In this document: piece after piece, positions 31,412 to 39,675 of the stretch
Layout of the letters: each line of letters starts with the position of its first letter
Numbering within the stretch: position 1 is the first letter of the stretch
Source: Nocardioides sp. IC4_145
Lineage (GTDB): Bacteria; Actinomycetota; Actinomycetes; Propionibacteriales; Nocardioidaceae
Direction: 5' to 3'
DNA: 48,330 nucleotides
Assembly (NCBI RefSeq): GCF_011250565.1
Contig: NZ_JAANMS010000038.1
Location: forward strand, 1-48,330
Translations under genes and position numbers: made by a program
Notes under the pieces: generated by a model
The model's database searches: none
The model's input: the letters and a program-made list of their open reading frames with translations, nothing else
Told to the model about the DNA's origin: nothing

Positions 31412-31442
31412 CCGAACCGCCCGAACCGCCCGAACCGCCCGA
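31412..31442. repeat. 9-bp tandem repeat, three copies plus a fragment
   Basis: CCGAACCGC occurs three times end to end (31412-31438), followed by CCGA. It lies between the palindrome and the stop codon of the flavodoxin-like gene, outside any coding region I support. Confidence 0.8.
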
Positions 31443-31446
31443 CGGC

Positions 31447-32064
31447 TCAGGCGGGGAACGGCGCGGCCTTGAGCAGCCGGGCGAGGTGGACGGTGTTCTT
31501 GGCGGCGGTGTCGTTGGTGCCGGCGGTCTTCTCGGGCGTCTCGTCGTGGTCGGCGTAGTCGACGGCCTGCATCGCCTCGCCGACCCAGTACGTGCTGCCG
31601 TTCGCGGCGATCGAGAAGCCGGTGTCGTTGAGCGCCTGGAGGCACTCGGCCACCACGTGGTGCGCTCCGTCCTCGTTGCCGACGACCGCGACGGCGGCGA
31701 CCTTGCCGTAGGTCAGCATCCGCCCCTCGTCGTCGGTCTCGCCGAGCTCGGCGTCGAGGCGCTCGAGCACCATCTTGCAGACCGACGACGGCTGGCCGAG
31801 CCAGATCGGCGTGGCGACGACGAGGACGTCGGCGGCGAGCATCTTCTCGCGGAGGGTCGGCCACTCGTCGCCGTCGCCCTCGTCGGTGGTGACGCCGAAG
31901 CGCACGTCGTGGTCGACGACGCGCACGACCTCGCCGGGCGCGCCGTAGGCCGCCAGCCGGTCGAGCACCTGGGTGCCGATGAGCTCGGAGCTGGAGTCCT
32001 CGCCGCCCTTCTTCAGGGTGCACACCAGCACGAGCGAGCGGAGGTCGTCGGTGGGGTTCGCCAT
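31447..32064 (-). CDS. Flavodoxin-like NAD(P)H-dependent FMN reductase
   Basis: 205 residues. The N-terminal strand and phosphate loop (SLVLVCTLKKGGEDSSSELIGTQVL) and the middle motif ADVLVVATPIWLGQPSSVCKMVLERLD are the FMN-binding and dimer segments of the NADPH-dependent FMN reductase/flavodoxin_2 family. VAAVAVVGNEDGAHHVVAECLQALND completes the fold. These proteins reduce FMN, quinones or other small acceptors in the cytoplasm. It is the last gene of the glycosyltransferase operon, 22 bases behind the GT2 gene, though a GGGTAC on its strand at 32079-32074 could give separate expression. Its link to glycan synthesis is unclear. Confidence 0.85.
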   Translation of the reverse strand: MANPTDDLRSLVLVCTLKKGGEDSSSELIGTQVLDRLAAYGAPGEVVRVVDHDVRFGVTTDEGDGDEWPTLREKMLAADVLVVATPIWLGQPSSVCKMVLERLDAELGETDDEGRMLTYGKVAAVAVVGNEDGAHHVVAECLQALNDTGFSIAANGSTYWVGEAMQAVDYADHDETPEKTAGTNDTAAKNTVHLARLLKAAPFPA

Positions 32065-32086
32065 GCGGGGTCGGTACCCACCCGCC

Positions 32087-32971
32087 TCAGGCGCGCGCCC
32101 ACCCGTCGGCGGTGCGCCGCACGAGCCCCTGCTCCTCGAAGGCCGACAGCCACCCCCGCATCGGCCACTCCCCCCACCGCTCGTGGAAGAGCGCACCGTT
32201 GCGCAGGATGTCGTCGAGGTGGCGCACCGGCGGGCTCTCGACCGGGTGGTGCTGGTGGTAGGCCCGGGCGCCGCCGACCCAGCCGAGGTCGAGCCCGGCG
32301 GCGACGGCCGAGCGGCCGAAGTCGGTGTCCTCGCCGCCGTAGCCGGTGTACTCCTCGCAGAAGCCGCCGACCCGCGCCCAGCCCTCGGCGGAGACCGCGA
32401 ACGACAGCGACCAGAACAGGTCCGGGTTGGCGCCGGTGACGAGCTCCCCGCGTGCAGGCGCGGGCCGCGCCGGGTGGGGGTCGTCGAGCTCGTCGAGCCG
32501 GTCCAGGTCCGCCCCGCCCCGCCCGGGCGGCAGGTAGGTGACCGGGCCGGACCAGAGCACCCCGGCCCCGCGCTGCGCTGCGTCGGCGTACGCCGCCACG
32601 AGCTCGCGCCCGGGCAGGCAGTCGACGTCGAGGAAGACCACGACGTCCGCGCCGGCATGGATCACCTCGCGGGCGCCGCGGTTGCGGGCGGCGGCCAGCG
32701 GGAGCCGGCCGTCGGGCGGGACGGCGATCGGCACCACCCGCGACGGCAACCCGTCCACCACACGAGAGGTGATCTCCGGGTCGCCCATCGCGACCACGAC
32801 GTAGTCGTCGGGCAGCCGGTCGGACCGGGCCAGCGCGCGGTGCTGGTGGCGCAGGTGCTCGTGCCGGCCGTGGGCGACCGTCACCACGCCGACCCGCACC
32901 GGGCGGCCACCGCCGGCGGGAGACCTGTCGACGACGGAACCCGCCGTCCTGGACGTGCCGGGCATGCTCAC
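32087..32971 (-). CDS. Family 2 glycosyltransferase
   Basis: 294 residues. After a short Ser/Gly leader comes VRVGVVTVAHGRHEHLRHQHRAL, the GT-A nucleotide-binding start. The metal-binding DxD is in VVFLDVDCLPGRELV. The C-terminal domain has GGFCEEYTGYGGEDTDFGRSAVAAG, the galactosyltransferase-like E-D-T/D acceptor motif. It is cytoplasmic, with no transmembrane helix. GTG 32971 overlaps the stop of the preceding gene (GTGA). The donor and acceptor sugars are unknown. The four glycosyltransferases in this operon are overlapping or nearly so, which suggests one glycan or glycoconjugate. Confidence 0.87.
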   Translation of the reverse strand: MSMPGTSRTAGSVVDRSPAGGGRPVRVGVVTVAHGRHEHLRHQHRALARSDRLPDDYVVVAMGDPEITSRVVDGLPSRVVPIAVPPDGRLPLAAARNRGAREVIHAGADVVVFLDVDCLPGRELVAAYADAAQRGAGVLWSGPVTYLPPGRGGADLDRLDELDDPHPARPAPARGELVTGANPDLFWSLSFAVSAEGWARVGGFCEEYTGYGGEDTDFGRSAVAAGLDLGWVGGARAYHQHHPVESPPVRHLDDILRNGALFHERWGEWPMRGWLSAFEEQGLVRRTADGWARA

Positions 32972-33996
32972 CCGGTTCCCCCGAGGGCCACGCGGCGTAC
33001 CACCTCGGCGGCGCGGGCGGCGGCACCGCCGTCACACCAACCGGCCCACGCGGCGCCGTCGAGCCCGCGCGCCTCGTCCAGCAGCGCGGCCCACCCGGTC
33101 ACCGGGAACGTCTCGCGCGCGACCGCCGGCCACGGACCGGCGTCGAGCACCCGCGCGGTGGTGTGCTGCTCGTCGTGCGGGCGGTCCTGGGGCACCACGA
33201 CGCAGGGCCGGCGCAGCGCGGCCACCTCGGCGAGCGCGTTCTGCCCGGCGTGGGTGACGACGACGTCCGCCTCGGCGATCGCGGAGCGCGGGTCGTCGAC
33301 CCAGGGTGCGGTGCCGCCGAGCACGGTCCACTCCCAGTCGGGCGTCTCCCTCCGGGCCTCCGCGAGGAGCACCGGGTCGAGGTCGTGACCGCCGGAGCCG
33401 GCCAGGTAGGTGACCCGCGGCGCCCCCTTCCGGCGCGGGGCCGGATCCGCGACGGCGTACCGCGCCAGGCCACCGACCGCCGTCACCCGATCGGCCAGCG
33501 CCGCGGGCCGGACCATGCCGCGCGCCGTCGCCTCGGCGGGCCAGAACGCCAGCAGGGCGTCGGCCACGTCGGCGCCGAGCAGGTGCGGTGCGTCGTCGCG
33601 GACGCCGGGCAGCACCGCGGAGACGACGGGCACGCCGTGCAGCCGGGCGAGCAGGCACACCTCGACCGACACGTCGACGACCATCGCCCGGGGCGCCGTG
33701 GCCCCGATCCATGCCGAGATCGCGGCCGACCGGTCGCGGAGGCCCGCGGCGTGGCGCGGCACCCAGTGCAGCCGGCCGCCGGCGGTCACGGCGTCACGAG
33801 CGGGGTCGACACCCTCGTCGTCGCGCGCGAGCTGCACCCACGGACTGGGCCAGCCGGCAGGTTCCGGCAGCGTCGAGAGCCCGGTGACCTCCACCCCGCC
33901 GCGGGCGAGCTCCGCCGCGATCGAGCCGGCGCGGTGCAGGTGGCCGCGGCCGACGTGGTGGACGTAGTAGCCGATCCCTGAGCCGACCCCGGTCAT
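32968..33996 (-). CDS. GT28/MurG-like glycosyltransferase
   Basis: 342 residues. The N-terminal loop GIGYYVHHVGRGHLHRAGSIAAEL has the G-x-G-H glycine-rich wording of GT-B family 28 enzymes. The C-terminal half has VTYLAGSGGHDLDPVLLAEARR and the donor-binding DVVVTHAGQNALAEVAALRRPCVVVPQDRPHDEQ, typical of GT28/UDP-glycosyltransferases. ATG 33996 overlaps the preceding stop (ATGA). The enzyme is likely cytosolic or membrane-peripheral and transfers a nucleotide-activated sugar. It is related in form to MurG, but the division-cluster context is absent, so MurG itself is excluded. Confidence 0.85.
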   Translation of the reverse strand: MTGVGSGIGYYVHHVGRGHLHRAGSIAAELARGGVEVTGLSTLPEPAGWPSPWVQLARDDEGVDPARDAVTAGGRLHWVPRHAAGLRDRSAAISAWIGATAPRAMVVDVSVEVCLLARLHGVPVVSAVLPGVRDDAPHLLGADVADALLAFWPAEATARGMVRPAALADRVTAVGGLARYAVADPAPRRKGAPRVTYLAGSGGHDLDPVLLAEARRETPDWEWTVLGGTAPWVDDPRSAIAEADVVVTHAGQNALAEVAALRRPCVVVPQDRPHDEQHTTARVLDAGPWPAVARETFPVTGWAALLDEARGLDGAAWAGWCDGGAAARAAEVVRRVALGGTG

Positions 33997-35060
33997 GCAG
34001 CGAGCGCGCGGTCGACCAGGTCGGCGTAGAGCCGTTCGTACTCGTCGGTCATCCGGGTCAGCGAGCAGTGCAGCTCGGCGTGGCGCCGGACGGCGGCCCG
34101 GTCGCACCCGCGGGCGGCCAGCACGGCCCGCGCCAGGTCCTCGACGTCCCCCGGCCGCGCCAGCACGCCGGCCTCCGGAGCCACGACCTCGGGCAGCGCG
34201 CCGCGGGCGTACGACGCCACCGGGGTGCCGCACGCCATCGCCTCGGCCGCCACCAGGCCGTAGGGCTCGTCCCACGCCGGCGTCGTTACCGCCACCGACG
34301 CGTGCCCCAGCAGACCCGCGAGCGCGGCGTGGTCGAGGTGGCCGACGTACGTCGCCCCCTCCCCCAGCCGGGGAGTGATCTGCTCCTCGAAGTACGCCGG
34401 GTCCGACATCGGCCCGGCCAGCAGCAGCGGCACGCCCGCCAGCCGGCAGGCGTCGACGGCCTCGTGCGGCGCCTTCTCCGGCACCAGGCGACCGGTCCAC
34501 ACCGCCGGGCCGCCGCCGGGTCCGGGCCGCCAGGACGTGACGTCGACCCCGTTGTGCACGGCCGCGGCCTCCGCGACGTGCGCCCACGCCTGCGCGGTGG
34601 CACGGCTGACCGCGACGAACGAGGAGGCGTCCGGCGCCAGCGCGATCGCCGACTCCAGCCACGGCAGCGGCGGGGTGTGCAGCGTCGTCACGACCGGGAC
34701 CGAGAGCGACCGGGCCATCGCGACCGGCAGGTGGTGGAGGCTGTTGTTGTGCACCACGTCGAACGTGCGGTCCTCGCCCTCGGCGAGCGAGAGCATCAGC
34801 GACAGGTAGGCGTGGTGCTCGGTCATCCAGTGCCGCGACGGCGCGTTGACGTCGTCCATCGCGACCTCGCTCGGCTCGAACTCCGGCAGGTCCAGCAGCT
34901 CCACCGGCAGCGCCGGGTCCGAGCCGGGTCCTGCGAACAGCGACACGTCGTGACCGCGGTCCACCAGCTCGCGTGCCAGGGCGTGGGTCATGGCCTCCAG
35001 CCCGCCGGCGAACGGCTCGGCCACCGGGAACCGGCTCGAGGCGATCAGGCAGATGCGCAC
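33993..35060 (-). CDS. Family 4 glycosyltransferase (GT-B)
   Basis: 355 residues from GTG 35060. The N-terminal domain is RICLIASSRFPVAEPFAGGLEAMTHALARELVDRGHDV. Acceptor-side motifs include VVTTLHTPPLPW, and the donor side has AVWTGRLVPEKAPHEAVDACR and the E-x7-E motif in WDEPYGLVAAEAMACGTPVASYARGALPEV. This is textbook GT4. It overlaps the end of the preceding glycosyltransferase by 16 bases and the start of the following one by four. Substrates are unknown. Confidence 0.9.
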   Translation of the reverse strand: MRICLIASSRFPVAEPFAGGLEAMTHALARELVDRGHDVSLFAGPGSDPALPVELLDLPEFEPSEVAMDDVNAPSRHWMTEHHAYLSLMLSLAEGEDRTFDVVHNNSLHHLPVAMARSLSVPVVTTLHTPPLPWLESAIALAPDASSFVAVSRATAQAWAHVAEAAAVHNGVDVTSWRPGPGGGPAVWTGRLVPEKAPHEAVDACRLAGVPLLLAGPMSDPAYFEEQITPRLGEGATYVGHLDHAALAGLLGHASVAVTTPAWDEPYGLVAAEAMACGTPVASYARGALPEVVAPEAGVLARPGDVEDLARAVLAARGCDRAAVRRHAELHCSLTRMTDEYERLYADLVDRALAA

Positions 35061-36130
35061 CGACGACCCGCCTTCTCCAGCGCCGCGGCGTACACCCGGT
35101 CGTGCGCGACGGCCACCTCGGCCCGCTGCCGACGACGCTCGTCGATCGAGGCACCGAGCCGCGGCCGCGTCTCGTAGGCGGTGCGGACCGCCTGCGCGAG
35201 GGTGTCGGCGTCGTACGACTCCTCGGCGTGGACGTAGGACAGCACCGGCCCCTGGTCGGCGTAGTAGCCGCAGGTGGGCGCGACGACGGTGGTGCCCAGG
35301 TCGCGGCAGGCCTCGAGCCAGCCGGAGTGGGTGCCAAAGCGGTAGGGCAGCACCGAGGCGTCGAGCGAGGAGAGGTAGGCCCACAGCTCGGCGTCGGTGA
35401 AGTAGTCGTGGACGCGCAGGTCGACGAGGCCGTCGCGCTCGAGACCACGGAGGCACGTCGCCAGCCGGTCGTCGCGGCGTGCGCCGTCCTCGTCCATCAC
35501 GTCGTGGTGCGCGTCGACCTGGAGCACCGCGCCCGGCAGCGCGGCGACCGTCTCGACCAGCGCCGGCAGGATCGTCATCGGCGCCATCCCGGCGCGCAGG
35601 CTCTTGACGTGGAGACCGACCCGGAAGGCGTCGGTGCGGCGGCGGGCACGGGTGTCCTGCGCGATCGCCATCGTGCGCAGGTCGACGACGTGCGGGTGGG
35701 GCACCACCGTCGCGGTCCGGCCCCAGCGGCGCTCGATCTCCTCGGCAGCGCCGCGCGTGAGCGTGACGAGCTCGTCGGCCGCGGGGACCAGGACGTCGAG
35801 CTGGGCGTCGTGCAGGGTGCGGTCCTCGTGGTGGGGGTTGCGCAGGTCGTGAACGGTCTGCACGAGCGGCCGGCCGGTCTCGCGCAGCGCGCGCACAAGC
35901 TCGGTGAGCTGTTCGGGGCTGCGGGCGTCGAACCCGAAGTGCAGGTGCAGCAGGTCGAAGTCGTGCTCCCGCACCCAGTCGGCCTTGAGCATCGCGGGCG
36001 GCCACCAGACCTGCGAATCGGCCGGACGGCCCTTCGGCCGCGGGTCGGGCAACCGCCGGGGGCCGGGGCCCGCCTCGGGCGCGAGGTGCCGGACGTAGAC
36101 GTGCCCGGACGGCACGGAAGCCACCGTCAC
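35045..36130 (-). CDS. Glycosyltransferase, first gene of the glycan operon
   Basis: 361 residues from GTG 36130, which has GGAG six bases upstream; the in-frame ATG at 36325 adds 65 Arg-rich, low-complexity residues. The protein opens VTVASVPSGHVYVRHLAPEAG and has a GT-B layout: FDLLHLHFGFDARSPEQL in the first domain, VQTVHDLRNPHHEDR, LVTLTRGAAEEIERRWG, and a C-terminal half with FRVGLHVKSLRAGM and a donor region SLDASVLPYRFGTHSGWLEACRDLGTTVVAP. It begins the minus-strand operon that runs to 31447 and is divergent from the zinc dehydrogenase with a 239-base gap. The precise family is uncertain, probably GT4-like. Confidence 0.83.
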   Translation of the reverse strand: MTVASVPSGHVYVRHLAPEAGPGPRRLPDPRPKGRPADSQVWWPPAMLKADWVREHDFDLLHLHFGFDARSPEQLTELVRALRETGRPLVQTVHDLRNPHHEDRTLHDAQLDVLVPAADELVTLTRGAAEEIERRWGRTATVVPHPHVVDLRTMAIAQDTRARRRTDAFRVGLHVKSLRAGMAPMTILPALVETVAALPGAVLQVDAHHDVMDEDGARRDDRLATCLRGLERDGLVDLRVHDYFTDAELWAYLSSLDASVLPYRFGTHSGWLEACRDLGTTVVAPTCGYYADQGPVLSYVHAEESYDADTLAQAVRTAYETRPRLGASIDERRRQRAEVAVAHDRVYAAALEKAGRRCASA

Positions 36131-36369
36131 GGGTCGCTCCGCGCGCGCGTGGCGACGGCGAGCCGAGGTCGCCGGGGCAGGGTCGAGGAGCGTCACCGTC
36201 CGCTGGTGCCCCGGCGGCGCGGTCCGCGATCTCACCCCAAAGGACGAGAGCGGCTCTCCCCCACCGACCCGCGGACGCCCCGTGTGGCCGGTGACGCCGC
36301 GGGTCACCGGACGGTCGAGACGCACCCACGGACGAACCGGCCCGCGCGGCCGGCGAGGAGGAGCACCGG

Positions 36370-37548
36370 ATGAGAGCAGTGACCTGGCAGGGATCGCAGA
36401 ACATGCAGGTGGTCGAGGTGCCGGACCCGACGATCGTCGACCCGACGGACGCGATCATCAAGGTGACCTCGACGGGGCTGTGCGGATCCGACCTCCACCT
36501 CTACGAGCCGCTCTCGCCGTTCATGACCAAGGGCGACGTCGTCGGCCACGAGCCGATGGGCGTCGTCCAGGAGGTCGGCCCCGGCGTGAAGGACCTCAAG
36601 GTCGGCGACCGGGTCGTCGTGCCGTTCAACGTCAGCTGCGGCACCTGCTGGATGTGCTCGCAGGGCCTGCACAGCCAGTGCGAGACGACGCAGAACCGCG
36701 AGCACGGCACCGGCGCGAGCCTCCTGGGCTACAGCAAGCTCTACGGCCAGGTCCCCGGCGGCCAGGCCGAGTACCTCCGCGTGCAGTTCGCCGACACGCT
36801 GCCGATCCGGGTGCCCGAGGGTCCCTCCGACGACCGCTTCCTCTACCTCTCCGACGTGCTGCCGACGGCCTACCAGGCCGTGCGGTACGCCGAGCTGCCG
36901 GACGACGGCGTCCTGCTCGTCATGGGCGCCGGACCAATCGGCGACATGGCCGCGCGCATCGCGATGCACGAGGGCCACCGCGTGATCGTCGTCGACCGGG
37001 TCCCCGAGCGGCTCGAGCGCGTCCGCGCCCGCGGCGCGGAGACCATCGACCTCGACGCCGTCGACGACCTCGCCGAGGAGGTCCGCAGCCGCACCGGCGG
37101 TCGCGGCGCCGACTCCGTCATCGACGCGGTCGGCATGGAGGCGCACGGCAACCCGGCCGCCGAGAAGGCGATCAAGGCCGTGGGCCTGCTCCCCGACGCC
37201 ATCGCCGAGCCGCTGATGCTCAACGCGGGCTTCGACCGCCTCGCCGCGCTGCACGCCTCGATCGACTGCGTCCGCCGCGGCGGCACGGTCTCGCTGTCCG
37301 GCGTGTACGGCGGCGCGACCGACCCGATGCCAATGTTCCAGCTCTTCGACAAGCAGGTGCAGATGCGGATGGGCCAGGCCAACGTGCGTCGCTGGAGCGA
37401 CGACATCCTGCCGCTGCTCACCGACGGCGACCCCCTTGGCACCGAGGACTTCGCGACCCATCACCTCCCCTTGGACGACGCACCCGAGGCGTACGCCAAG
37501 TTCCGTGCCAAGGAGGACGGCATGGTCAAGGTGGTGTTCCGCCCGTGA
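36370..37548 (+). CDS. Zinc-dependent alcohol dehydrogenase (formaldehyde-dehydrogenase-like)
   Basis: 392 residues of the medium-chain dehydrogenase family. The catalytic zinc site is in GLCGSDLHLY and the following GHEPMG. A structural zinc loop (CGTCWMCSQGLHSQC) has four Cys. The NAD-binding Rossmann loop is VMGAGPIGDMAARIA. Length and the insertion VIDAVGMEAHGNPAAEKAIK...LLPDAIAEP match glutathione-independent formaldehyde dehydrogenase-like proteins rather than simple alcohol dehydrogenases. ATG 36370 follows GGAGGAG. It is coupled by a four-base overlap to an SRPBCC gene. Substrates of this subgroup are often unknown; glycol or aldehyde oxidation is likely. Confidence 0.9.
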   Translation: MRAVTWQGSQNMQVVEVPDPTIVDPTDAIIKVTSTGLCGSDLHLYEPLSPFMTKGDVVGHEPMGVVQEVGPGVKDLKVGDRVVVPFNVSCGTCWMCSQGLHSQCETTQNREHGTGASLLGYSKLYGQVPGGQAEYLRVQFADTLPIRVPEGPSDDRFLYLSDVLPTAYQAVRYAELPDDGVLLVMGAGPIGDMAARIAMHEGHRVIVVDRVPERLERVRARGAETIDLDAVDDLAEEVRSRTGGRGADSVIDAVGMEAHGNPAAEKAIKAVGLLPDAIAEPLMLNAGFDRLAALHASIDCVRRGGTVSLSGVYGGATDPMPMFQLFDKQVQMRMGQANVRRWSDDILPLLTDGDPLGTEDFATHHLPLDDAPEAYAKFRAKEDGMVKVVFRP

Positions 37549-37985
37549 GCACCAACACCCGCCTCATCCACGCCACGCCCGAGCAGGTCTGGGAGGTGCT
37601 CTGCGACGGCTGGCTCTACCCGCTCTGGGTGGTCGGCGCGTCGCGGATGCGCGACGTCGACGAGCACTGGCCCCAGGTCGGCGCGAAGCTGCACCACTCC
37701 GTCGGCACCTGGCCGCTGCTCATCGACGACAACACCGAGGTGCTCGAGGCGCGACCGCCCTCGCTGCTGGAGCTGAAGGCGCGCGGCTGGCCGGCCGGCA
37801 CCGCGCGGGTTCGGCTGCGCCTCGCCGCCGTCGGCACCGAGACCGAGGTGACCATCGAGGAGGACGTCGAGGACGGTCCCGGTCGGCTCGTGCCCAAGCC
37901 GTTGCGCGACCTCCAGCTCGGCTGGCGCAACGTCGAGTCGCTGCGCCGCCTGGCGTACGTCGTCGAGGGCCGCGTCTCGGGCTGA
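37545..37985 (+). CDS. SRPBCC-fold polyketide-cyclase-like protein
   Basis: 146 residues. The START/SRPBCC pattern opens with STNTRLIHATPEQVWEVLCDGWLYPLWVVGASRMRDVDEHWPQVG: strand, helix with V-W, then the W-V-V-G pocket. It ends in the long C-terminal helix (PLRDLQLGWRNVESLRRLAYVVEG). The domain forms a hydrophobic cup for lipids or aromatic molecules. GTG 37545 lies in a GTGA overlap with the dehydrogenase, so the pair is coexpressed and may share a substrate. Biochemical function is unknown. Confidence 0.85.
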   Translation: MSTNTRLIHATPEQVWEVLCDGWLYPLWVVGASRMRDVDEHWPQVGAKLHHSVGTWPLLIDDNTEVLEARPPSLLELKARGWPAGTARVRLRLAAVGTETEVTIEEDVEDGPGRLVPKPLRDLQLGWRNVESLRRLAYVVEGRVSG

Positions 37986-38042
37986 GCCCTCGTCCAGCTC
38001 CTGCGTCCTCCGTCGGCCGGGCCCGGTCCCGAGGCTCAGCCC
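37979..38042. terminator. Long-loop inverted repeat spanning two convergent stop codons
   Basis: GGGCTGAGCC (37979-37988) and its exact complement GGCTCAGCCC (38033-38042) flank 44 bases. Each arm contains the TGA stop of one of the convergent genes (SRPBCC and LuxR). A GC-rich stem could fold on either RNA and act as a weak terminator. Confidence 0.35.
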
Positions 38043-38704
38043 TCGCGCTGGGTCCGGCCGTCGACGTGCCGGACGCGGTCGGGCTGGAAGCCGTGCTCGA
38101 TGCCGAACGCCACCGCCTGCGCGCGCCGGTTGACCTCGATCTTGCGGTAGAGCGTGCGGATGTAGGTCTTGACCGTGTTGACGCCGATGTAGGCGCGCTC
38201 GCTGATCTCCTGGTTCGACAACCCCTGCGTGATGAGGGCCAGCACCTCGGACTCGCGCTGGCTCAGACCCAGCTCCTCGCCGGGCCAGCGCCCGAACTCG
38301 CCGGCGTCCTCCGCCGTGGTCTCCTCCGGCGTGACGGTCTCTCCGCGGTGCACCCGCTCGATCAACCCGACGAGGTCCTCGGCGCTGACCGCCTTCGAGA
38401 AGTACGCCGCCGCACCGTTCTCGAGCGAGCGCCGCACCAGGTCGGGCTGGACGTTCCAGCTGAAGATCACGAACCGCGCGTCGCTCCCGCGCAGCAGCTC
38501 GTCGATGTCGATCCGGTCGCCCTGCACCTGCCCGTAGGAGTCGTAGAGCACGACGTCGACGTCGCTGACGACCGGCGTGCGGCTGTCGAGCTCGACGACC
38601 TCGACCCGGTCCGCGTACGGCTGCAGCAGTGCCGCCATGCCAGCAACGACCAGCTCGTAGTCATTGACGATGGCAATGCGCACGGGGCGCGTCAGCTCGG
38701 TCAT
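38036..38704 (-). CDS. LuxR-type response regulator with atypical receiver (paralogue 3 of 3)
   Basis: 222 residues from ATG 38704. The receiver starts VRIAIVNDYELVVAGMAALLQPYADRVEVVELDS, almost word for word like the protein at 12641 (VANDYELVVAGLAAML). It has the N-D acidic pair, acceptor VDVVLYDSYG and Lys region AAAYFSKAVSAEDLV. The HTH is LSQRESEVLALITQGLSNQEISERAYIGVNTVKTYIRTLYRKI. It is a DNA-binding orphan with no adjacent kinase. It converges on the SRPBCC gene. Close similarity to the 12641 protein implies recent duplication and possibly overlapping target sites. Confidence 0.87.
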   Translation of the reverse strand: MTELTRPVRIAIVNDYELVVAGMAALLQPYADRVEVVELDSRTPVVSDVDVVLYDSYGQVQGDRIDIDELLRGSDARFVIFSWNVQPDLVRRSLENGAAAYFSKAVSAEDLVGLIERVHRGETVTPEETTAEDAGEFGRWPGEELGLSQRESEVLALITQGLSNQEISERAYIGVNTVKTYIRTLYRKIEVNRRAQAVAFGIEHGFQPDRVRHVDGRTQREG

Positions 38705-38820
38705 GAGTGCATCCCACCACAGGTACGCCGGGACGCCCCCGCGCGCGGACGGCACCGCATGGCCGCCGCGGCTTCGGGACACAGGGCGGGCATGTGCCTG
38801 TGCCGAGACGGGGAGCCGTC

Positions 38821-39015
38821 ATGACCGACAAGAAGCCGGTGGACAACCGGCGTGCCCGCTACCTGATCGCCGCCGCCGTGCTCGCCCTGGTGGTCCTCGT
38901 GGGCGGCACGTTCCTCCTCATCGGGATCCTCCGCGGCGACGACACCTCGACCGGACCCGACCAGCCCACCTCGGAGCTCGTCCCCGTGCCCGCGCTGACG
39001 GGCACGCTGCGGTGA
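38821..39015 (+). CDS. Small single-pass membrane protein coupled to methyltransferase
   Basis: 64 residues from ATG 38821, with GGGGAG upstream. A short basic head (MTDKKPVDNRRARY) precedes one transmembrane helix (LIAAAVLALVVLVGGTFLLIGIL), then an acidic/Thr-rich tail (GDDTSTGPDQPTSEL). The topology should be N-in. The stop overlaps the methyltransferase start (GTGA). It has the same layout as the 57-residue protein at 15353. No function is known. Confidence 0.72.
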   Translation: MTDKKPVDNRRARYLIAAAVLALVVLVGGTFLLIGILRGDDTSTGPDQPTSELVPVPALTGTLR

Positions 39016-39647
39016 ACCACCCCGGCACCGCCGTCGGTGAGCAGGTCGCCTTCGGACCCCTGACCATCACCTTCGACGAGCGCGTCCTGCGCCCCCGCCC
39101 CTGGACGGTCGGCCAGTCCGAGTGGGCAGCCGAGCTGCTGACCGACGCGCCGGCCGGACCGGTGCTCGAGCTGTGCTCCGGAGCGGGCCAGATCGGCCTG
39201 CTCGCGGTGCACGACGGCGACCGGCGACTGGTCTGCGTCGACGCCAACCCCGTCGCGTGCGCGTACACGCTGCAGAACGCGGCCGCGGCCGGGCTGGCCG
39301 ACCGGGTCGAGGTCCGCAACGGCGACCTGGCCACGATGGTGCCGACCGACGAGCGCTACGCGCTCGTCGTCGCCGACCCGCCGTGGGTCCCCGCCGCGGA
39401 CACCGGGCGCTTCCCCGAGGACCCGCTCCTCGCGATCGACGGCGGCGTCGACGGCCTGGTCGTCGCGATCGCCTGCGTCGAGGTCTCTGCCGCCCACCTG
39501 CTGCCCGGCGCCTCGTTGCTGCTCCAGCTGGGCAACGTCGAGCAGGTCGACGCCCTCGCCGGCTCGGTCGCCGCGCGCTGCGGCCTCACCCTCGACTCCA
39601 CCCGTGTCTTCGAGCGCGGGGTCGTCGCCCGGTTCGTCCGGGCCTGA
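39012..39647 (+). CDS. SAM-dependent methyltransferase, PrmC/HemK-like fold
   Basis: 211 residues. A short N-terminal region (VAFGPLTITFDERVLRPRPWTVGQSEWAAELL) leads to motif I VLELCSGAGQIGLLA, the acidic end of strand 2 (VCVDANPVACAYTLQNAAAAGLADRVEV), and the catalytic-type motif VVADPPWVP. The last takes the place of the N/D-P-P-Y/W motif used by N5-glutamine and exocyclic-amine methyltransferases. GTG 39012 overlaps the small membrane protein stop. It is shorter than PrmC and lacks its helical N-terminal domain, so release-factor methylation is unlikely. The substrate is unknown. Confidence 0.85.
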   Translation: MNHPGTAVGEQVAFGPLTITFDERVLRPRPWTVGQSEWAAELLTDAPAGPVLELCSGAGQIGLLAVHDGDRRLVCVDANPVACAYTLQNAAAAGLADRVEVRNGDLATMVPTDERYALVVADPPWVPAADTGRFPEDPLLAIDGGVDGLVVAIACVEVSAAHLLPGASLLLQLGNVEQVDALAGSVAARCGLTLDSTRVFERGVVARFVRA

Positions 39648-39675
39648 GCCCGCCTCGCAGCGACGCCGCCAGTCG

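Noticed and set aside
32074..32079. GGGTAC on the minus strand just upstream of the flavodoxin-like gene
   Set aside because: No GNNT lies 14-17 bases upstream. The gene also follows the GT2 gene by 22 bases, so operon read-through is simpler.
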